The position numbers were made by a program, and so were the translations under genes. From assembly GCA_963981015.1 (NCBI GenBank), contig CAXCCG010000007.1, forward strand, positions 1-43,281: 43,281 nucleotides of DNA. Direction: 5' to 3'. Origin of the DNA: Thiopontia sp013349825. Its GTDB lineage: Bacteria; Pseudomonadota; Gammaproteobacteria; GCF-002020875. The notes beneath the pieces are model-generated. The model worked only from the letters and a program-made list of their open reading frames with translations, was not told where the DNA came from and ran no database searches. Positions 19,550-27,687 of this stretch are shown here, piece by piece. Each line of letters starts with the position of its first letter. Position 1 is the first letter of the stretch.

Positions 19550-20695
19550 TCACTCTAAATCGCTCTCCGGGGAGACATTGCGGAACCGACCATAACTCCA
19601 GTAGGCGGCGCAGGCTCCTTCAGAAGAGACCATACAGGAACCCATCGGGTTTTCTGGGGTACAGACAGTACCAAACAGTTTGCAGTCACGAGGGCGTTTT
19701 GCACCACGTAAAATAGCCGGGCATTCACACCCTTTGATCTCTTTGGATTCAATCTCCGGGATGTTGAAACGCTGTTCCGTATCAAATTCATTAAAAGGCT
19801 GTTTGATCCGTAATGCACTATAGGGAACCTGCCCCAAGCCACGCCACTCAAACAGAGGGCGCAGTTCAAACAGTTCGGCCACCAGTGCCTGAGCCTTCAG
19901 GTTGCCATCACGGCTGACTACACGGTGGTACTCGTTTTCCACCTCATAACGTCCCTCATTGAGCTGTTGTATTAACATCAGCGTAGACTGCATCACATCG
20001 AGCGGTTCAAAACCGGCAATCACAACAGGGCGTTGAAACTCCTCAGCAAAGAACTCATAGGGGCGGCTGCCAATAATTGCGCTGACATGAGAGGGGCCAA
20101 AGAAGCCATCAATAGAGACCGTGCCGATCTCACGAACCTCTGGAGATTCCAGAATATTTTGAATGGCTGCGGGGGTGAGGACATGGTTACAGAATACGCT
20201 GAAGTTTGATAACCCTTCCGTTGCGGCCTGTTTGATGGCCACGGCAGTGGGCGGCGTAGTGGTCTCAAAACCGATGGCAAAGAAGACCACTTCACGCTCT
20301 GGGTTTTCCCTTGCAATTTTTAGAGCATCTTGTGTCGAGTAGACCATACGCACATCGGAACCTTGTGCCTTTGCTTTGAGTAGACTCTTTTTGTGGCTGG
20401 CAGGTACCCGCAATAGATCACCATAGCTACAGAGAATCACATCCTCCTGCTCCAGTAAATAGAGCGCCTGATCAATACGTGCTGTTGGGAGTACACAGAC
20501 CGGACAGCCGGGGCCATGAACAAAGTGGACATTCTTTGGCAACAGATCGGGCACGCCATAGCGGAAGATAGCGTGGGTATGGCCTCCACAAAACTCCATC
20601 AGATTATATTGACGATTCGGATCAGTTGCATGCCGGATTTTTCTGGCAAGCTTCTGCGCCAGCTCCCCGGAGCGGAACTCATCAATGTATCTCAT
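19550..20695 (-). CDS. hypD: Hydrogenase maturation protein HypD
   Basis: HypD is the [4Fe-4S] scaffold on which, with HypC, the Fe(CN)2CO unit is put together. The 381-residue protein carries the conserved FCGGHTHAIFRYG (about 34-46), GPGCPVCVLP (about 64), GFFGPSHVSAIIG, and a C-terminal cysteine cluster including CECPAILRG, the Cys of PRDCKLFG and GSCMVSSEGACAAY. Its length is normal. The ATG lies inside the hypC stop region with a 4-base overlap, so it is the last gene of hupF-hypA-hypB-hupK-hypC-hypD. It converges on the histidine kinase. Confidence 0.97.
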   Translation of the reverse strand: MRYIDEFRSGELAQKLARKIRHATDPNRQYNLMEFCGGHTHAIFRYGVPDLLPKNVHFVHGPGCPVCVLPTARIDQALYLLEQEDVILCSYGDLLRVPASHKKSLLKAKAQGSDVRMVYSTQDALKIARENPEREVVFFAIGFETTTPPTAVAIKQAATEGLSNFSVFCNHVLTPAAIQNILESPEVREIGTVSIDGFFGPSHVSAIIGSRPYEFFAEEFQRPVVIAGFEPLDVMQSTLMLIQQLNEGRYEVENEYHRVVSRDGNLKAQALVAELFELRPLFEWRGLGQVPYSALRIKQPFNEFDTEQRFNIPEIESKEIKGCECPAILRGAKRPRDCKLFGTVCTPENPMGSCMVSSEGACAAYWSYGRFRNVSPESDLE

Positions 20696-20934
20696 TTCAG
20701 AGGTTCCATTGTTTCGAGCCCCTTCATCTCTGCGAACAGCGCCAGTGTCTTTTCAGCTTCAACGGTATCTACTTTGCTGAGGGCATAACCGACATGCAAC
20801 AGAACATAATCTCCTACAGCAATCTCCTCAACCAGTGCCAGTGAGATCTCTTTTTGGATACCATCAATTGAGACTGTTGCACCCTGTTGATCGGCAGAGA
20901 CGGTGATGATTTGAGTCGGGATAGCGAGGCACAT
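20692..20934 (-). CDS. hypC: Hydrogenase maturation chaperone HypC
   Basis: HypC is the small chaperone that binds HypD and delivers the iron unit to the large-subunit precursor. I start it at ATG 20934, giving the canonical MCLAIP N-terminus whose Cys2 is essential; an ATG two codons upstream would give MLMCLAIP and is less likely. With this start, the upstream hupK stop and the hypC ATG share a base (TGATG), a typical coupling. Length is 80 residues. It is one of two HypC-family genes here; the other, at 23534, is the HupF type. Confidence 0.93.
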   Translation of the reverse strand: MCLAIPTQIITVSADQQGATVSIDGIQKEISLALVEEIAVGDYVLLHVGYALSKVDTVEAEKTLALFAEMKGLETMEPLK

Positions 20935-22094
20935 CAGCATTCGGTTCCAGTTGGGTTGAGGGTTAAATCATAACCAACACAGGGGTCAATTGCATGGATG
21001 ATCAGAGAGGCTTGCTGCTTTACTGTTGCAGTGTCTGGCTCCAGTTGCTGCAATGCTTGTGTAACTACCCCTTGGGGGTGAAAATTCCATTCAGTTGGCG
21101 CAAGAATCTGGTAACGGATAATTTGGCTGTTTTCGACCGCAACACGATGCAGTAACTGTCCTCGGGCCGCCGTACTGAGTCCGATTCCGACAGAGGGCTG
21201 ATAAGTGGCTATGGAGGATTGTGAGGCAGGGTTGAGCAGCTGTGTTAGCTGCTGAAACAGTTCTGTAAGACGAGCGACAGAACGGGTTAATAGTCCGTTT
21301 CCATAATGGGTGTACAGTGTTGTTAACAGTGGGCTCTGGGTACGGCTGAATGGGGTGGTCTCTCTGGGGATAGCCTTCCAGAGTGGCTGAGCAATAAAAT
21401 CAGCTTGATCGAGTTGTTGATGGATTAACTCAGTCTCCAGAGTGGGTAATAGTGAACTATCACACTCTCCGAGATGATTCCAGCCGGCATGTTCAAGCTG
21501 TTGGATAAAGCGAGTTGCAACGGTTTTTTGCTGCTTGCTCCAGCCCCAAAAAGCATCGAGGCTGGTTATGGATTCCCACTGAGCGATAGAGATCCCCAGT
21601 AATGAGTGTTCTACAATCTCGATAAGCTGTTGCTGGAGGGTAGAGACCATTAAGGAATCAGACGGTGAGAGTTGAGGTTGGAGTTGGAACGGAGAGGTAT
21701 CCCCTGTTAACGCCTTTCGCATCTGCTGTTGCAGTGTCATCACCCTTGCCATGGTCTGTTCGGATAGAGGCTCTCCAAGTGAAGCCCCCCAACCCAGCAA
21801 GGTTCTCCAGAGGTGCTCGCGAATGGTCTCCAGTGCAACCAACTGTTGTCGAATCTTTTCACTCTTAATTGAGGGGGAGTGATCAAGTGCCTGTTCACAG
21901 GCTCGTACTGCAGCAGCAGCCTGGGCTGTGCCACAGATACTGAAAAGCAACGGAAGCGCTTTGAGTGTTTCGTCGATGGATTTTCCATGAAACATCTGAC
22001 AAGCATGTACCGGACGGGTAGAGTTAATGGCGACGCGATGGGCATTATCCTCCGTTGGGGATAAAGTGATTGCAATGCGTCCCTCCAGGTTCAT
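20934..22094 (-). CDS. hupK: HupK/HoxV-like hydrogenase assembly scaffold
   Basis: The protein resembles a degenerate [NiFe] large subunit and fits HupK/HoxV, a scaffold for the Fe(CN)2CO unit in uptake hydrogenase maturation. I start at ATG 22094 (MNLEGRIAITL, 386 residues), 1 base after the hypB stop; the longer frame runs through the hypB His-rich tail and is an artefact. Only half of each metal-binding pair is kept: near the N-terminus FSICGTAQ has one Cys of the RxCGxC-type L1 motif, and near the C-terminus DPCVGYDL has one Cys of the DPCxxC L2 motif. That pattern fits a scaffold rather than an enzyme. No N-terminal signal is present. It overlaps hypC by one base. Confidence 0.85.
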   Translation of the reverse strand: MNLEGRIAITLSPTEDNAHRVAINSTRPVHACQMFHGKSIDETLKALPLLFSICGTAQAAAAVRACEQALDHSPSIKSEKIRQQLVALETIREHLWRTLLGWGASLGEPLSEQTMARVMTLQQQMRKALTGDTSPFQLQPQLSPSDSLMVSTLQQQLIEIVEHSLLGISIAQWESITSLDAFWGWSKQQKTVATRFIQQLEHAGWNHLGECDSSLLPTLETELIHQQLDQADFIAQPLWKAIPRETTPFSRTQSPLLTTLYTHYGNGLLTRSVARLTELFQQLTQLLNPASQSSIATYQPSVGIGLSTAARGQLLHRVAVENSQIIRYQILAPTEWNFHPQGVVTQALQQLEPDTATVKQQASLIIHAIDPCVGYDLTLNPTGTEC

Positions 22095-22095
22095 C

Positions 22096-22956
22096 TCAGG
22101 AGTGGTGGTGATCGTGATTGTGAGTATGGTTGTGACTATGAGTATGCTGATGGAGTGCCACCCCATCCGGCTGCAGTGCAGGGGTTAAGGTGGTTCCGGT
22201 AGCAAGATGTCTGCGGTAGTGCTTCAGTTCATGGCGCAGCCAATCCAGCCAGTGCTTCAACCCTTCGCCACTCTTTGCTGAGAGTGAAATCATCTCAGCA
22301 GGGTTGGAGAGCTCGCGCAGGTATTGCTCTGCACGGGTTGGATCAAACTCTTCAAGATAGGGAAGCAGATCAGTCTTGGTGAGTAACATCAGGTCTGCAG
22401 CCCGGAAAATTACCGGATACTTGGCGGGTTTATCATCCCCTTCCGTGACAGAGAGCAGGGTGATGTTGCGGTGGTGTCCCAGATCAAAACTGGCAGGGCA
22501 GACCAGATTGCCCACATTTTCGATAAATAGAATATCGAGATCCTCCAGTGTGAGCTGGTGGAGTGCATCATGCACCATATGGGCATCCAGGTGGCAGGCA
22601 CTTCCGGTTGAGATTTGACAGGCAGGCACCCCTTTTTTTCGGATACGGTTGGCATCATTTTCAGTTTCCAGGTCCCCCTCAACTACACCAATCCTGACCT
22701 CATCACCTAATGCATCAATGGTGGCCTCCAGTAGAGCGGTTTTCCCGCTTCCGGGCGAGGACATCAAGTTGATTGCCAGCAGCTGGTGCTGATCGAAATG
22801 TTGACGATTATGCATCGCCTGATGATCATTTTCATGCAACAGACCTTGCAGCACCTCTACCGCTTCACCGCCACTGCTGGTTTTGGAGAGCTTGCCATCA
22901 TTGACAATCAGATGCTCATTGCCAGGGGTGATATTACATCCACAAGTGTCACACAT
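22096..22956 (-). CDS. hypB: Nickel-insertion GTPase HypB with C-terminal His tail
   Basis: HypB is the GTPase that, with HypA, inserts nickel into the large subunit. The 286-residue protein begins with the high-affinity Ni motif MCDTCGCN, has P-loop SSPGSGKT (66-73), metal-site residues in GSACHLDAHMV, FIENVGNLVCPA, and the base motif LTKTDLLP. Many HypB proteins have a His-rich nickel-storage stretch just after the N-terminal motif. Here that stretch is absent, and the last 18 residues (269-286) hold ten His in an HxH pattern instead. The start overlaps the end of hypA by 8 bases, and hupK follows 1 base after the stop. Confidence 0.96.
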   Translation of the reverse strand: MCDTCGCNITPGNEHLIVNDGKLSKTSSGGEAVEVLQGLLHENDHQAMHNRQHFDQHQLLAINLMSSPGSGKTALLEATIDALGDEVRIGVVEGDLETENDANRIRKKGVPACQISTGSACHLDAHMVHDALHQLTLEDLDILFIENVGNLVCPASFDLGHHRNITLLSVTEGDDKPAKYPVIFRAADLMLLTKTDLLPYLEEFDPTRAEQYLRELSNPAEMISLSAKSGEGLKHWLDWLRHELKHYRRHLATGTTLTPALQPDGVALHQHTHSHNHTHNHDHHHS

Positions 22957-23314
22957 TCTCTCTCTCCGTAGATTTATCCAGTTCTATACTTTGTAGCAGC
23001 ATCTCATCGCCACTCACAAGTTGTGTTCTCCACTCTCCACAGTGACCACAGACCATGCGGTTGGCCTTAGCACGGCTCTCTCTGTCGCAGCTTGGACAGT
23101 GAATAGTAATCGGCATCTCTTCAACCTCAAACTGTGCCTCTGCAGCAATGGTGTTGGCACTGGCGATGGTCCAGGCATTTACCAATAAAGGTGTTTCTAC
23201 CCCTGAGAGTGGTCCGATTTTAAGTTTTATCAGTGTAACCGCAGTTGCCTGGTGTTGTTGGGCAATTGTTTCAACCTGGGAGAGTATCGATTGGCAGACA
23301 GAGAGTTCATGCAT
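22949..23314 (-). CDS. hypA: Nickel metallochaperone HypA
   Basis: HypA delivers nickel to the large subunit together with HypB. The 121-residue protein starts MHELS, whose His2 is the nickel ligand, and has a zinc site made of C73, C76, C89 and C92 (CPSC...CGHC). Length is normal for the family. Its ATG lies 8 bases inside the end of the preceding hupF gene, and its own 3' end overlaps hypB, so the three are likely translated together. Confidence 0.96.
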   Translation of the reverse strand: MHELSVCQSILSQVETIAQQHQATAVTLIKLKIGPLSGVETPLLVNAWTIASANTIAAEAQFEVEEMPITIHCPSCDRESRAKANRMVCGHCGEWRTQLVSGDEMLLQSIELDKSTERENV

Positions 23315-23534
23315 GAGGCTGGCTCATCTCATCATACAGTTCCCAAGCGACACGAGCCTCATCCTCACTGACCTTTTGAGTCGCCTGTCCAAGGTGGCTC
23401 ACAATATAGTCACCCACAGCCAACTCTTCGTATTGCAGCATAAAAAGATTGACCTCGCGTTCAAACCCTTTCGCTTCGCAAGTGGCGATGAAACGGTCGA
23501 TACTTTTGATCTGCATTGGGATTCCGAAGCACAT
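23307..23534 (-). CDS. hupF: HypC-family chaperone HupF
   Basis: The 75-residue protein has the HypC-family N-terminus MCFGIPMQI with Cys2 and the VGDYIVSHLGQA core. The MCFGIPMQ form and its position at the head of the operon fit HupF, a second HypC-like chaperone that in rhizobial uptake hydrogenase systems protects the large subunit during assembly in oxygen. It leads the operon hupF-hypA-hypB-hupK-hypC-hypD and is divergent from the protease gene. No good ribosome site is visible upstream, so it may have a very short leader. Confidence 0.9.
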   Translation of the reverse strand: MCFGIPMQIKSIDRFIATCEAKGFEREVNLFMLQYEELAVGDYIVSHLGQATQKVSEDEARVAWELYDEMSQPHA

Positions 23535-23628
23535 GATGTAGAGAATAGTAGGTTAAATTAATATAAAGTAAAACGGTTGATTAAATTGGAATCTAATCTA
23601 CTGTATTGTGTGGGTATACGCCACGAGA
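23535..23628. promoter_or_regulatory. Divergent promoter region between hupF and hupD
   Basis: This AT-rich spacer must hold the promoter of the minus-strand hyp operon and probably that of the protease gene. A weak minus-strand pair is TTTACT and TACTAT with a 16-bp spacer, ending about 10 bp before the hupF ATG. A loose GATTA/TAATC inverted repeat lies at 23579-23598. I found no sigma-54 (GG-N10-GC) or FNR-type site. Confidence 0.3.
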
Positions 23629-24111
23629 ATGGAAAAGATGATGAGAAAAATATTGGTATTGGGTTTAGGTAACACCTTGTTGGGAGATGAGGGTGTAGGT
23701 GTCAGGGTGATTGAACGGCTTGCAGAAGAGAATTTAATACCGAATGTGGAACTGATGGATGGTGGAACCTTGAGTTTTACACTGGCAGGACCCATTGCAG
23801 AGGCCGATCAATTGATTGTGGTTGATGCAGCGAATCTACAGGCTGAGAGTGGATCGGTGCAGGCCTTTGTTAATGAGGAAATGGACCACTTTATCGGTAC
23901 CGGAAAGATGAGTAGTGTCCATGAAGTAAGCTTACTGGATCTCTTATCAATTACCGCCCTGAGTGGCGAATTACCGACTTCAAGAGCCTTGGTTGGGGTG
24001 CAACCGGAGTTTGTGGATTGGTCTGAGGCATTAACCCCTGCTGTTGAGAAGGGGGTTGAACAGGCTGTGGATGAAGTGAAACGATTGTTGAAGGAGTGGA
24101 CGGATGAGTAG
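23629..24111 (+). CDS. hupD: Hydrogenase large-subunit maturation protease
   Basis: The nickel-dependent endopeptidase removes the C-terminal peptide of the large subunit after nickel insertion. The frame carries the family signatures LGLGNTLLGDEGVG (Ni-ligand acidic residue), IVVDAANL, and SSVHEVSLLDLL with the conserved His. I use ATG 23629 (160 residues); a GTG 21 bases upstream and ATGs at 23638 and 23641 are alternatives, and no ribosome site clearly decides. The next gene begins 8 bases before its stop with a strong AAGGAG site. By position it should process HynL encoded 4 kb downstream. Confidence 0.93.
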   Translation: MEKMMRKILVLGLGNTLLGDEGVGVRVIERLAEENLIPNVELMDGGTLSFTLAGPIAEADQLIVVDAANLQAESGSVQAFVNEEMDHFIGTGKMSSVHEVSLLDLLSITALSGELPTSRALVGVQPEFVDWSEALTPAVEKGVEQAVDEVKRLLKEWTDE

Positions 24112-24517
24112 CCTGGACCGGATTGCGGTGAATCTTATTGATGAAGGTCACTCAGAAATGGTGCGTTCGATCCTCAGTGAGGTGGTATCACTACTGGAAC
24201 GTTGGGTCAAGAAGGGTGAACCGGGGCAGCTGGATCTGAAAAGCCTGCCTCTTTCAGCAGCAGACAGCCAGCTACTTGAGAAAGCTTTAGGCCGAGGAGA
24301 AGTGACCGTCTCAATGGACGTAATGGGAAACAGTCAGATGATCGAAACCGCATTTTCAGGTGTCTGGTATGTGATACATCGAGACGACCAGGATCAGGTG
24401 ATCGTAAAACAGATTGAGGTAGTTGATATTCCAGCCATAATTTTTCCACAGCCGTCAGAAGTGCTCTCTGCACTGGGGCGGTTGAAATTAGAGGTAGACA
24501 AAATTCACAATAACTAA
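24104..24517 (+). CDS. hupH: HupH-like hydrogenase expression protein (single domain)
   Basis: The 137-residue protein resembles the conserved C-terminal region of HupH/HoxQ/HyaF proteins, which help small-subunit maturation in uptake hydrogenases. Supporting residues include LPLSAADSQLLEKALGRGEV, TAFSGVWYV and the late IPAIIFPQP. HupH proteins are usually about twice this length with two similar halves; this one has only one. The start overlaps the protease gene by 8 bases and has a strong AAGGAG ribosome site 7 nt upstream, so the short form is a genuine start and not a broken gene. It is followed by the hynS promoter region. Confidence 0.75.
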   Translation: MSSLDRIAVNLIDEGHSEMVRSILSEVVSLLERWVKKGEPGQLDLKSLPLSAADSQLLEKALGRGEVTVSMDVMGNSQMIETAFSGVWYVIHRDDQDQVIVKQIEVVDIPAIIFPQPSEVLSALGRLKLEVDKIHNN

Positions 24518-24545
24518 CTGTTTTGCTAGGTTAAATTTGGTAAAA

Positions 24546-24592
24546 ATATGTATATATTGGGTTGACAAATAGTGTGTATTGCATATACATAT
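24546..24592 (+). promoter_or_regulatory. hynS promoter with bracketing inverted repeat
   Basis: A sigma-70-like promoter is visible: TTGACA at 24562-24567, a 16-bp spacer, and TATACA at 24584-24589, about 58 bp before the hynS start. A perfect 10-bp inverted repeat, ATATGTATAT (24546-24555) and ATATACATAT (24583-24592), brackets the -35 box and overlaps the -10 box. That geometry fits an operator controlling the structural hydrogenase operon. The region is AT-rich, so chance symmetry is possible. Confidence 0.5.
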
Positions 24593-24647
24593 AGATTAAT
24601 GGGTTTTATATTTCAGTGTATTAACGAATGGTTTTTCGGAGTCAGTC

Positions 24648-25766
24648 ATGAGTCAATTGAAACGCAATAATAGCCAGATCAGTGAAACCTTTGTCGATCA
24701 TCTGGAACAACATGGTGTGAGCAGGCGCGGTTTTCTGAAGTTCTGTAGCTCTATGGCAGCCGCACTGGCACTGCCTACAGGTTCAGCGGATGTGATGGCT
24801 GAAGCCTTATCTGCGGCGAAACGGCCAACGGTAATCTGGCTCTCCTTTCAAGAGTGTACCGGCTGTACTGAATCGATCACCCGTTCACATACCCCAACCA
24901 TTGAAAATCTGATTTTTGATTTTATTTCACTGGATTATCACCATACCTTGCAAGTTGCTGCGGGTCATCAGGCAGAGGAAGCGCGCGATATGGCGATGAA
25001 GGATGCTTATGGAAAGTATCTATTGATTGTAGATGGTTCAATCCCAACCAAAGATGGAGGGGTCTACTCAACCATTGCAGGTAGAACCAACCTCAGTATG
25101 CTGGAAGAGGCTGCGGCAGGGGCAGCAGCTGTGATTTCGGTGGGTACCTGTGCGGCGTATGGCGGACTGCCGATGGCTAAGCCCAACCCTACCGGGGCTG
25201 TAGCGGTGACCGATATTGTGAAAGATAAACCGGTGATGAATATTCCCGGATGTCCTCCGATTGGCCTGGTAATGACCAGCGCCATTGCCCACTTCCTCAC
25301 CTTTGCCCGGTTACCGGATATGGATGAGTTGGGACGACCCAAGGCCTTCTATGGTGATAGCATCCATGATCGTTGCTATCGCAGAACCTTCTATGATCAG
25401 GGCTTGTTTGCCAAGGCCTTTGATGATGAGGGGGCGCGTAAAGGGTGGTGTCTCTATGAATTGGGCTGTAAAGGACCCACCACCCATAATGCCTGCGCAA
25501 CCATGAAATGGAATGAGGGTACCAGCTTTCCCATTGAGTCGGGTCACCCCTGTCTGGGTTGCTCCGAACCCAATTTTTGGGATGCCGGCAGCTTCTATGA
25601 GGCGCTATCCGTACCCCAAGGGCGTGTTGGTGAAACTGTACTCAAGGCAGCTGCTGTTGGTGTCGGTGTAGGTGTAGCGGCTGCGGCACTGAACCGAAGT
25701 AACAAAAGCGCTGCAGTGGAGGGGCGTGAAACCATGACGGTTGAAGATCTGAAGAAGGAGTCCTGA
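24648..25766 (+). CDS. hynS: Uptake [NiFe]-hydrogenase small subunit (Isp-linked, group 1e type)
   Basis: This is the electron-transfer subunit with three Fe-S clusters that pairs with HynL. The 372-residue precursor has a Tat signal, SRRGFLKF (25-32), so the folded dimer is exported. Proximal cluster Cys start at ECTGCTES (C70, C73); there is no CTCC-type extra Cys as in oxygen-tolerant group 1d enzymes. Further ligands lie in GTCAAYGG, PGCPPIG, HDRCYRR, KGWCLYELGCKGP and HPCLGCSEPNFWD. A short hydrophobic Gly/Ala/Val stretch near residue 330-345 may anchor it. The ribosome site is CGGAG, 8 nt before ATG. The order hynS-isp1-isp2-hynL matches the Thiocapsa HynSL system. Confidence 0.96.
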   Translation: MSQLKRNNSQISETFVDHLEQHGVSRRGFLKFCSSMAAALALPTGSADVMAEALSAAKRPTVIWLSFQECTGCTESITRSHTPTIENLIFDFISLDYHHTLQVAAGHQAEEARDMAMKDAYGKYLLIVDGSIPTKDGGVYSTIAGRTNLSMLEEAAAGAAAVISVGTCAAYGGLPMAKPNPTGAVAVTDIVKDKPVMNIPGCPPIGLVMTSAIAHFLTFARLPDMDELGRPKAFYGDSIHDRCYRRTFYDQGLFAKAFDDEGARKGWCLYELGCKGPTTHNACATMKWNEGTSFPIESGHPCLGCSEPNFWDAGSFYEALSVPQGRVGETVLKAAAVGVGVGVAAAALNRSNKSAAVEGRETMTVEDLKKES

Positions 25767-25768
25767 TC

Positions 25769-26416
25769 ATGGAAGTCAATGAACTACTGATCTGGGCACG
25801 CGGGCCCGCCTTCAATATGGCGTTGGCAATCTTTGTGTTTGGTATGCTGTTACGGCTGTTTGAAATCATCAGTCTGGGACGAAAGAGTGACCTTTCTGCA
25901 GCACGTGACAGCGGGTTGAGTGGAGGATTACGTACTATCTTTAGCCGGTCCCTGCCACGCAAAACAGTATTCGCTCGTGAGCCTCTACGAATTTTGAATG
26001 GCTATATTCTCCATATTGGACTGTTTGTGGTGATTTTTTTCTATCGTCCACATATTGAGTTACTTGGGCTGGATTTGGCCGGACTCTCCTCCAGTGTGAT
26101 TGATGCGGTTACGGTGATCACCATTCTTTCACTATTTGCGGCACTGTTGATGCGGCTCTACAGCCCTGTGTTGCAGCATATCTCTACCGTAGGAGACTAT
26201 CTAGCATGGTTGATTACACTGCTGCCACTGATTACCGGTTATATGGCCTACCATCACCTGATGCTCGACTATACGCAGATGTTGGCTTATCACATTCTTA
26301 GTGTAGAGTTGCTGTTGGTGCTGGCCCCGTTTACCAAATTGACCCATATGTTCAGCTTTGTACTGGCGCGCTGGTATCAAGGGTATCTCGCAGGACGCCG
26401 AGGAGTGGAATCATGA
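25769..26416 (+). CDS. isp1: Isp1, b-heme membrane subunit of the hydrogenase
   Basis: The 215-residue protein has about five hydrophobic segments and several His placed in or next to them (LHIGLFVVIFF, YHHLM, YHILSVELLL, KLTHMF). It resembles the NarI/DsrM-type cytochrome b family. In Thiocapsa the Isp1 protein passes electrons between the periplasmic HynSL dimer and membrane or cytoplasmic acceptors. It starts 2 bases after the hynS stop with an AAGGAG site and overlaps isp2 by 4 bases. Heme binding is inferred from the family and the His pattern. Confidence 0.92.
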   Translation: MEVNELLIWARGPAFNMALAIFVFGMLLRLFEIISLGRKSDLSAARDSGLSGGLRTIFSRSLPRKTVFAREPLRILNGYILHIGLFVVIFFYRPHIELLGLDLAGLSSSVIDAVTVITILSLFAALLMRLYSPVLQHISTVGDYLAWLITLLPLITGYMAYHHLMLDYTQMLAYHILSVELLLVLAPFTKLTHMFSFVLARWYQGYLAGRRGVES

Positions 26417-27687
26417 GCAAACCATCAATTAAGAAAGGAATTGACTTCATCAAGGCGCAGATTGATGCACCGGTTGCCAGCTTCTTTAGCTCCTGTGTTC
26501 ACTGTGGTCTCTGTGCAGAGGCATGCCTCTTTTATACAGAGTCCGGTGATCCAAAATATACACCGATCAACAAGGTGGAACCGATGCGTCGCATCTGGGA
26601 GCAGGAATATACCATGCTGGGCAAACTGAAATCGGCATTGGGTTTAACCAAGCCGGTTGATGAAGAGACCTTCAAAAAGTGGGAGACCATGGTCTATGAT
26701 GGTTGCTCCCTCTGTGGGCGTTGTTCAGTGGTCTGCCCGGTGGGAAATGATATTTCCGGCATGGTACGTAAAATTCGAGAAGGTTTTGCTGCAGCCGGTT
26801 ATGCACCACCGGATCTGATCGGAGCAACGCAGCGAGCGGTAGAGATTGGCAGCCCGATGGGGGTCAAACTACCAGCAGTGAAGGCGCAGCTCCGTCATTT
26901 GGAGGAGGATACCGGCCTCAAGGTGACATTGGATGAGAAGGGGGCAGAATATATGGTGCTACTCTCTTCAATGGAGATTATGAATTTTCCAGAATATCTG
27001 GAGGCAATTGCCCGCATTATGAAACAGGCGGGTAAAACCTGGACCATCGCTTCCACAGCATTTGAGGCGACCAACAGTGGGATTCAGATTGGTGTCTCAG
27101 ATCTGGCCAAAGTGATTGTGTCGCGCATTGTTGATGCAGCCGAAGAGTTGGGCGTCAAAACAGTGATCAGCCCTGAGTGTGGACATGCCTATACTGCCGT
27201 GAGATGGGAAGGACCAAACCTGATTGGTCGCCCCTACAAATTTGAGGTGAAGCACATTCTGGAGGTGCTGGATGAGTTTACCAAGGCAGGCCTGATTCGT
27301 ACAGAAGGGATGGAAGAGTCCCGTTTGACCTATCACGATCCTTGCCAGATCGCTCGTAAAGGGGGAATTGTTGAAGAACCCCGTCGTCTGCTGAACCAGA
27401 TTGCAAGCAACTTTGTTGAGATGAGTGATGCGGGTGCAATGAACTGGTGCTGTAGTGGAGGCGGTGGTGTTAGCGCCAATGAGCGTGCTGAAGAGATCAA
27501 GTTAACTGCATTCAACCGCAAAAAATCACAACTGGATGCGTTGAAGGTAGATACACTGGTTACAGCCTGTGCCAATTGCCGTTTGACCTTAGAAGAGGGG
27601 CTAGAGCATAACGGTATGGATATCCCGGTTGTTGGTTTGACTGAAATGGTTGCAGAACATCTGGTGGAAGAGGAGTCAGTATCATGA
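26413..27687 (+). CDS. isp2: Isp2, HdrD/DsrK-like iron-sulfur subunit
   Basis: The 424-residue cytoplasmic protein begins with two [4Fe-4S] ferredoxin motifs, CVHCGLCAEAC (C28, C31, C34, C38) and CSLCGRCSVVCP (about 98-108). It then has CCG-type cysteine regions: PECGHAY, NWCCSGGGGV and TACANCRLTLEEG. This is the layout of heterodisulfide-reductase subunit HdrD and of DsrK. With Isp1 it should link H2 oxidation to quinone or to thiol/sulfur redox chemistry. Its ATG overlaps the isp1 stop, and the next gene overlaps its own stop. Confidence 0.94.
   Translation: MSKPSIKKGIDFIKAQIDAPVASFFSSCVHCGLCAEACLFYTESGDPKYTPINKVEPMRRIWEQEYTMLGKLKSALGLTKPVDEETFKKWETMVYDGCSLCGRCSVVCPVGNDISGMVRKIREGFAAAGYAPPDLIGATQRAVEIGSPMGVKLPAVKAQLRHLEEDTGLKVTLDEKGAEYMVLLSSMEIMNFPEYLEAIARIMKQAGKTWTIASTAFEATNSGIQIGVSDLAKVIVSRIVDAAEELGVKTVISPECGHAYTAVRWEGPNLIGRPYKFEVKHILEVLDEFTKAGLIRTEGMEESRLTYHDPCQIARKGGIVEEPRRLLNQIASNFVEMSDAGAMNWCCSGGGGVSANERAEEIKLTAFNRKKSQLDALKVDTLVTACANCRLTLEEGLEHNGMDIPVVGLTEMVAEHLVEEESVS

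Noticed and set aside
22095..22166. Upstream extension of hupK
   Set aside because: These 24 residues come from a different frame of the hypB His-rich tail; the internal ATG at 22094 follows the hypB stop by one base.
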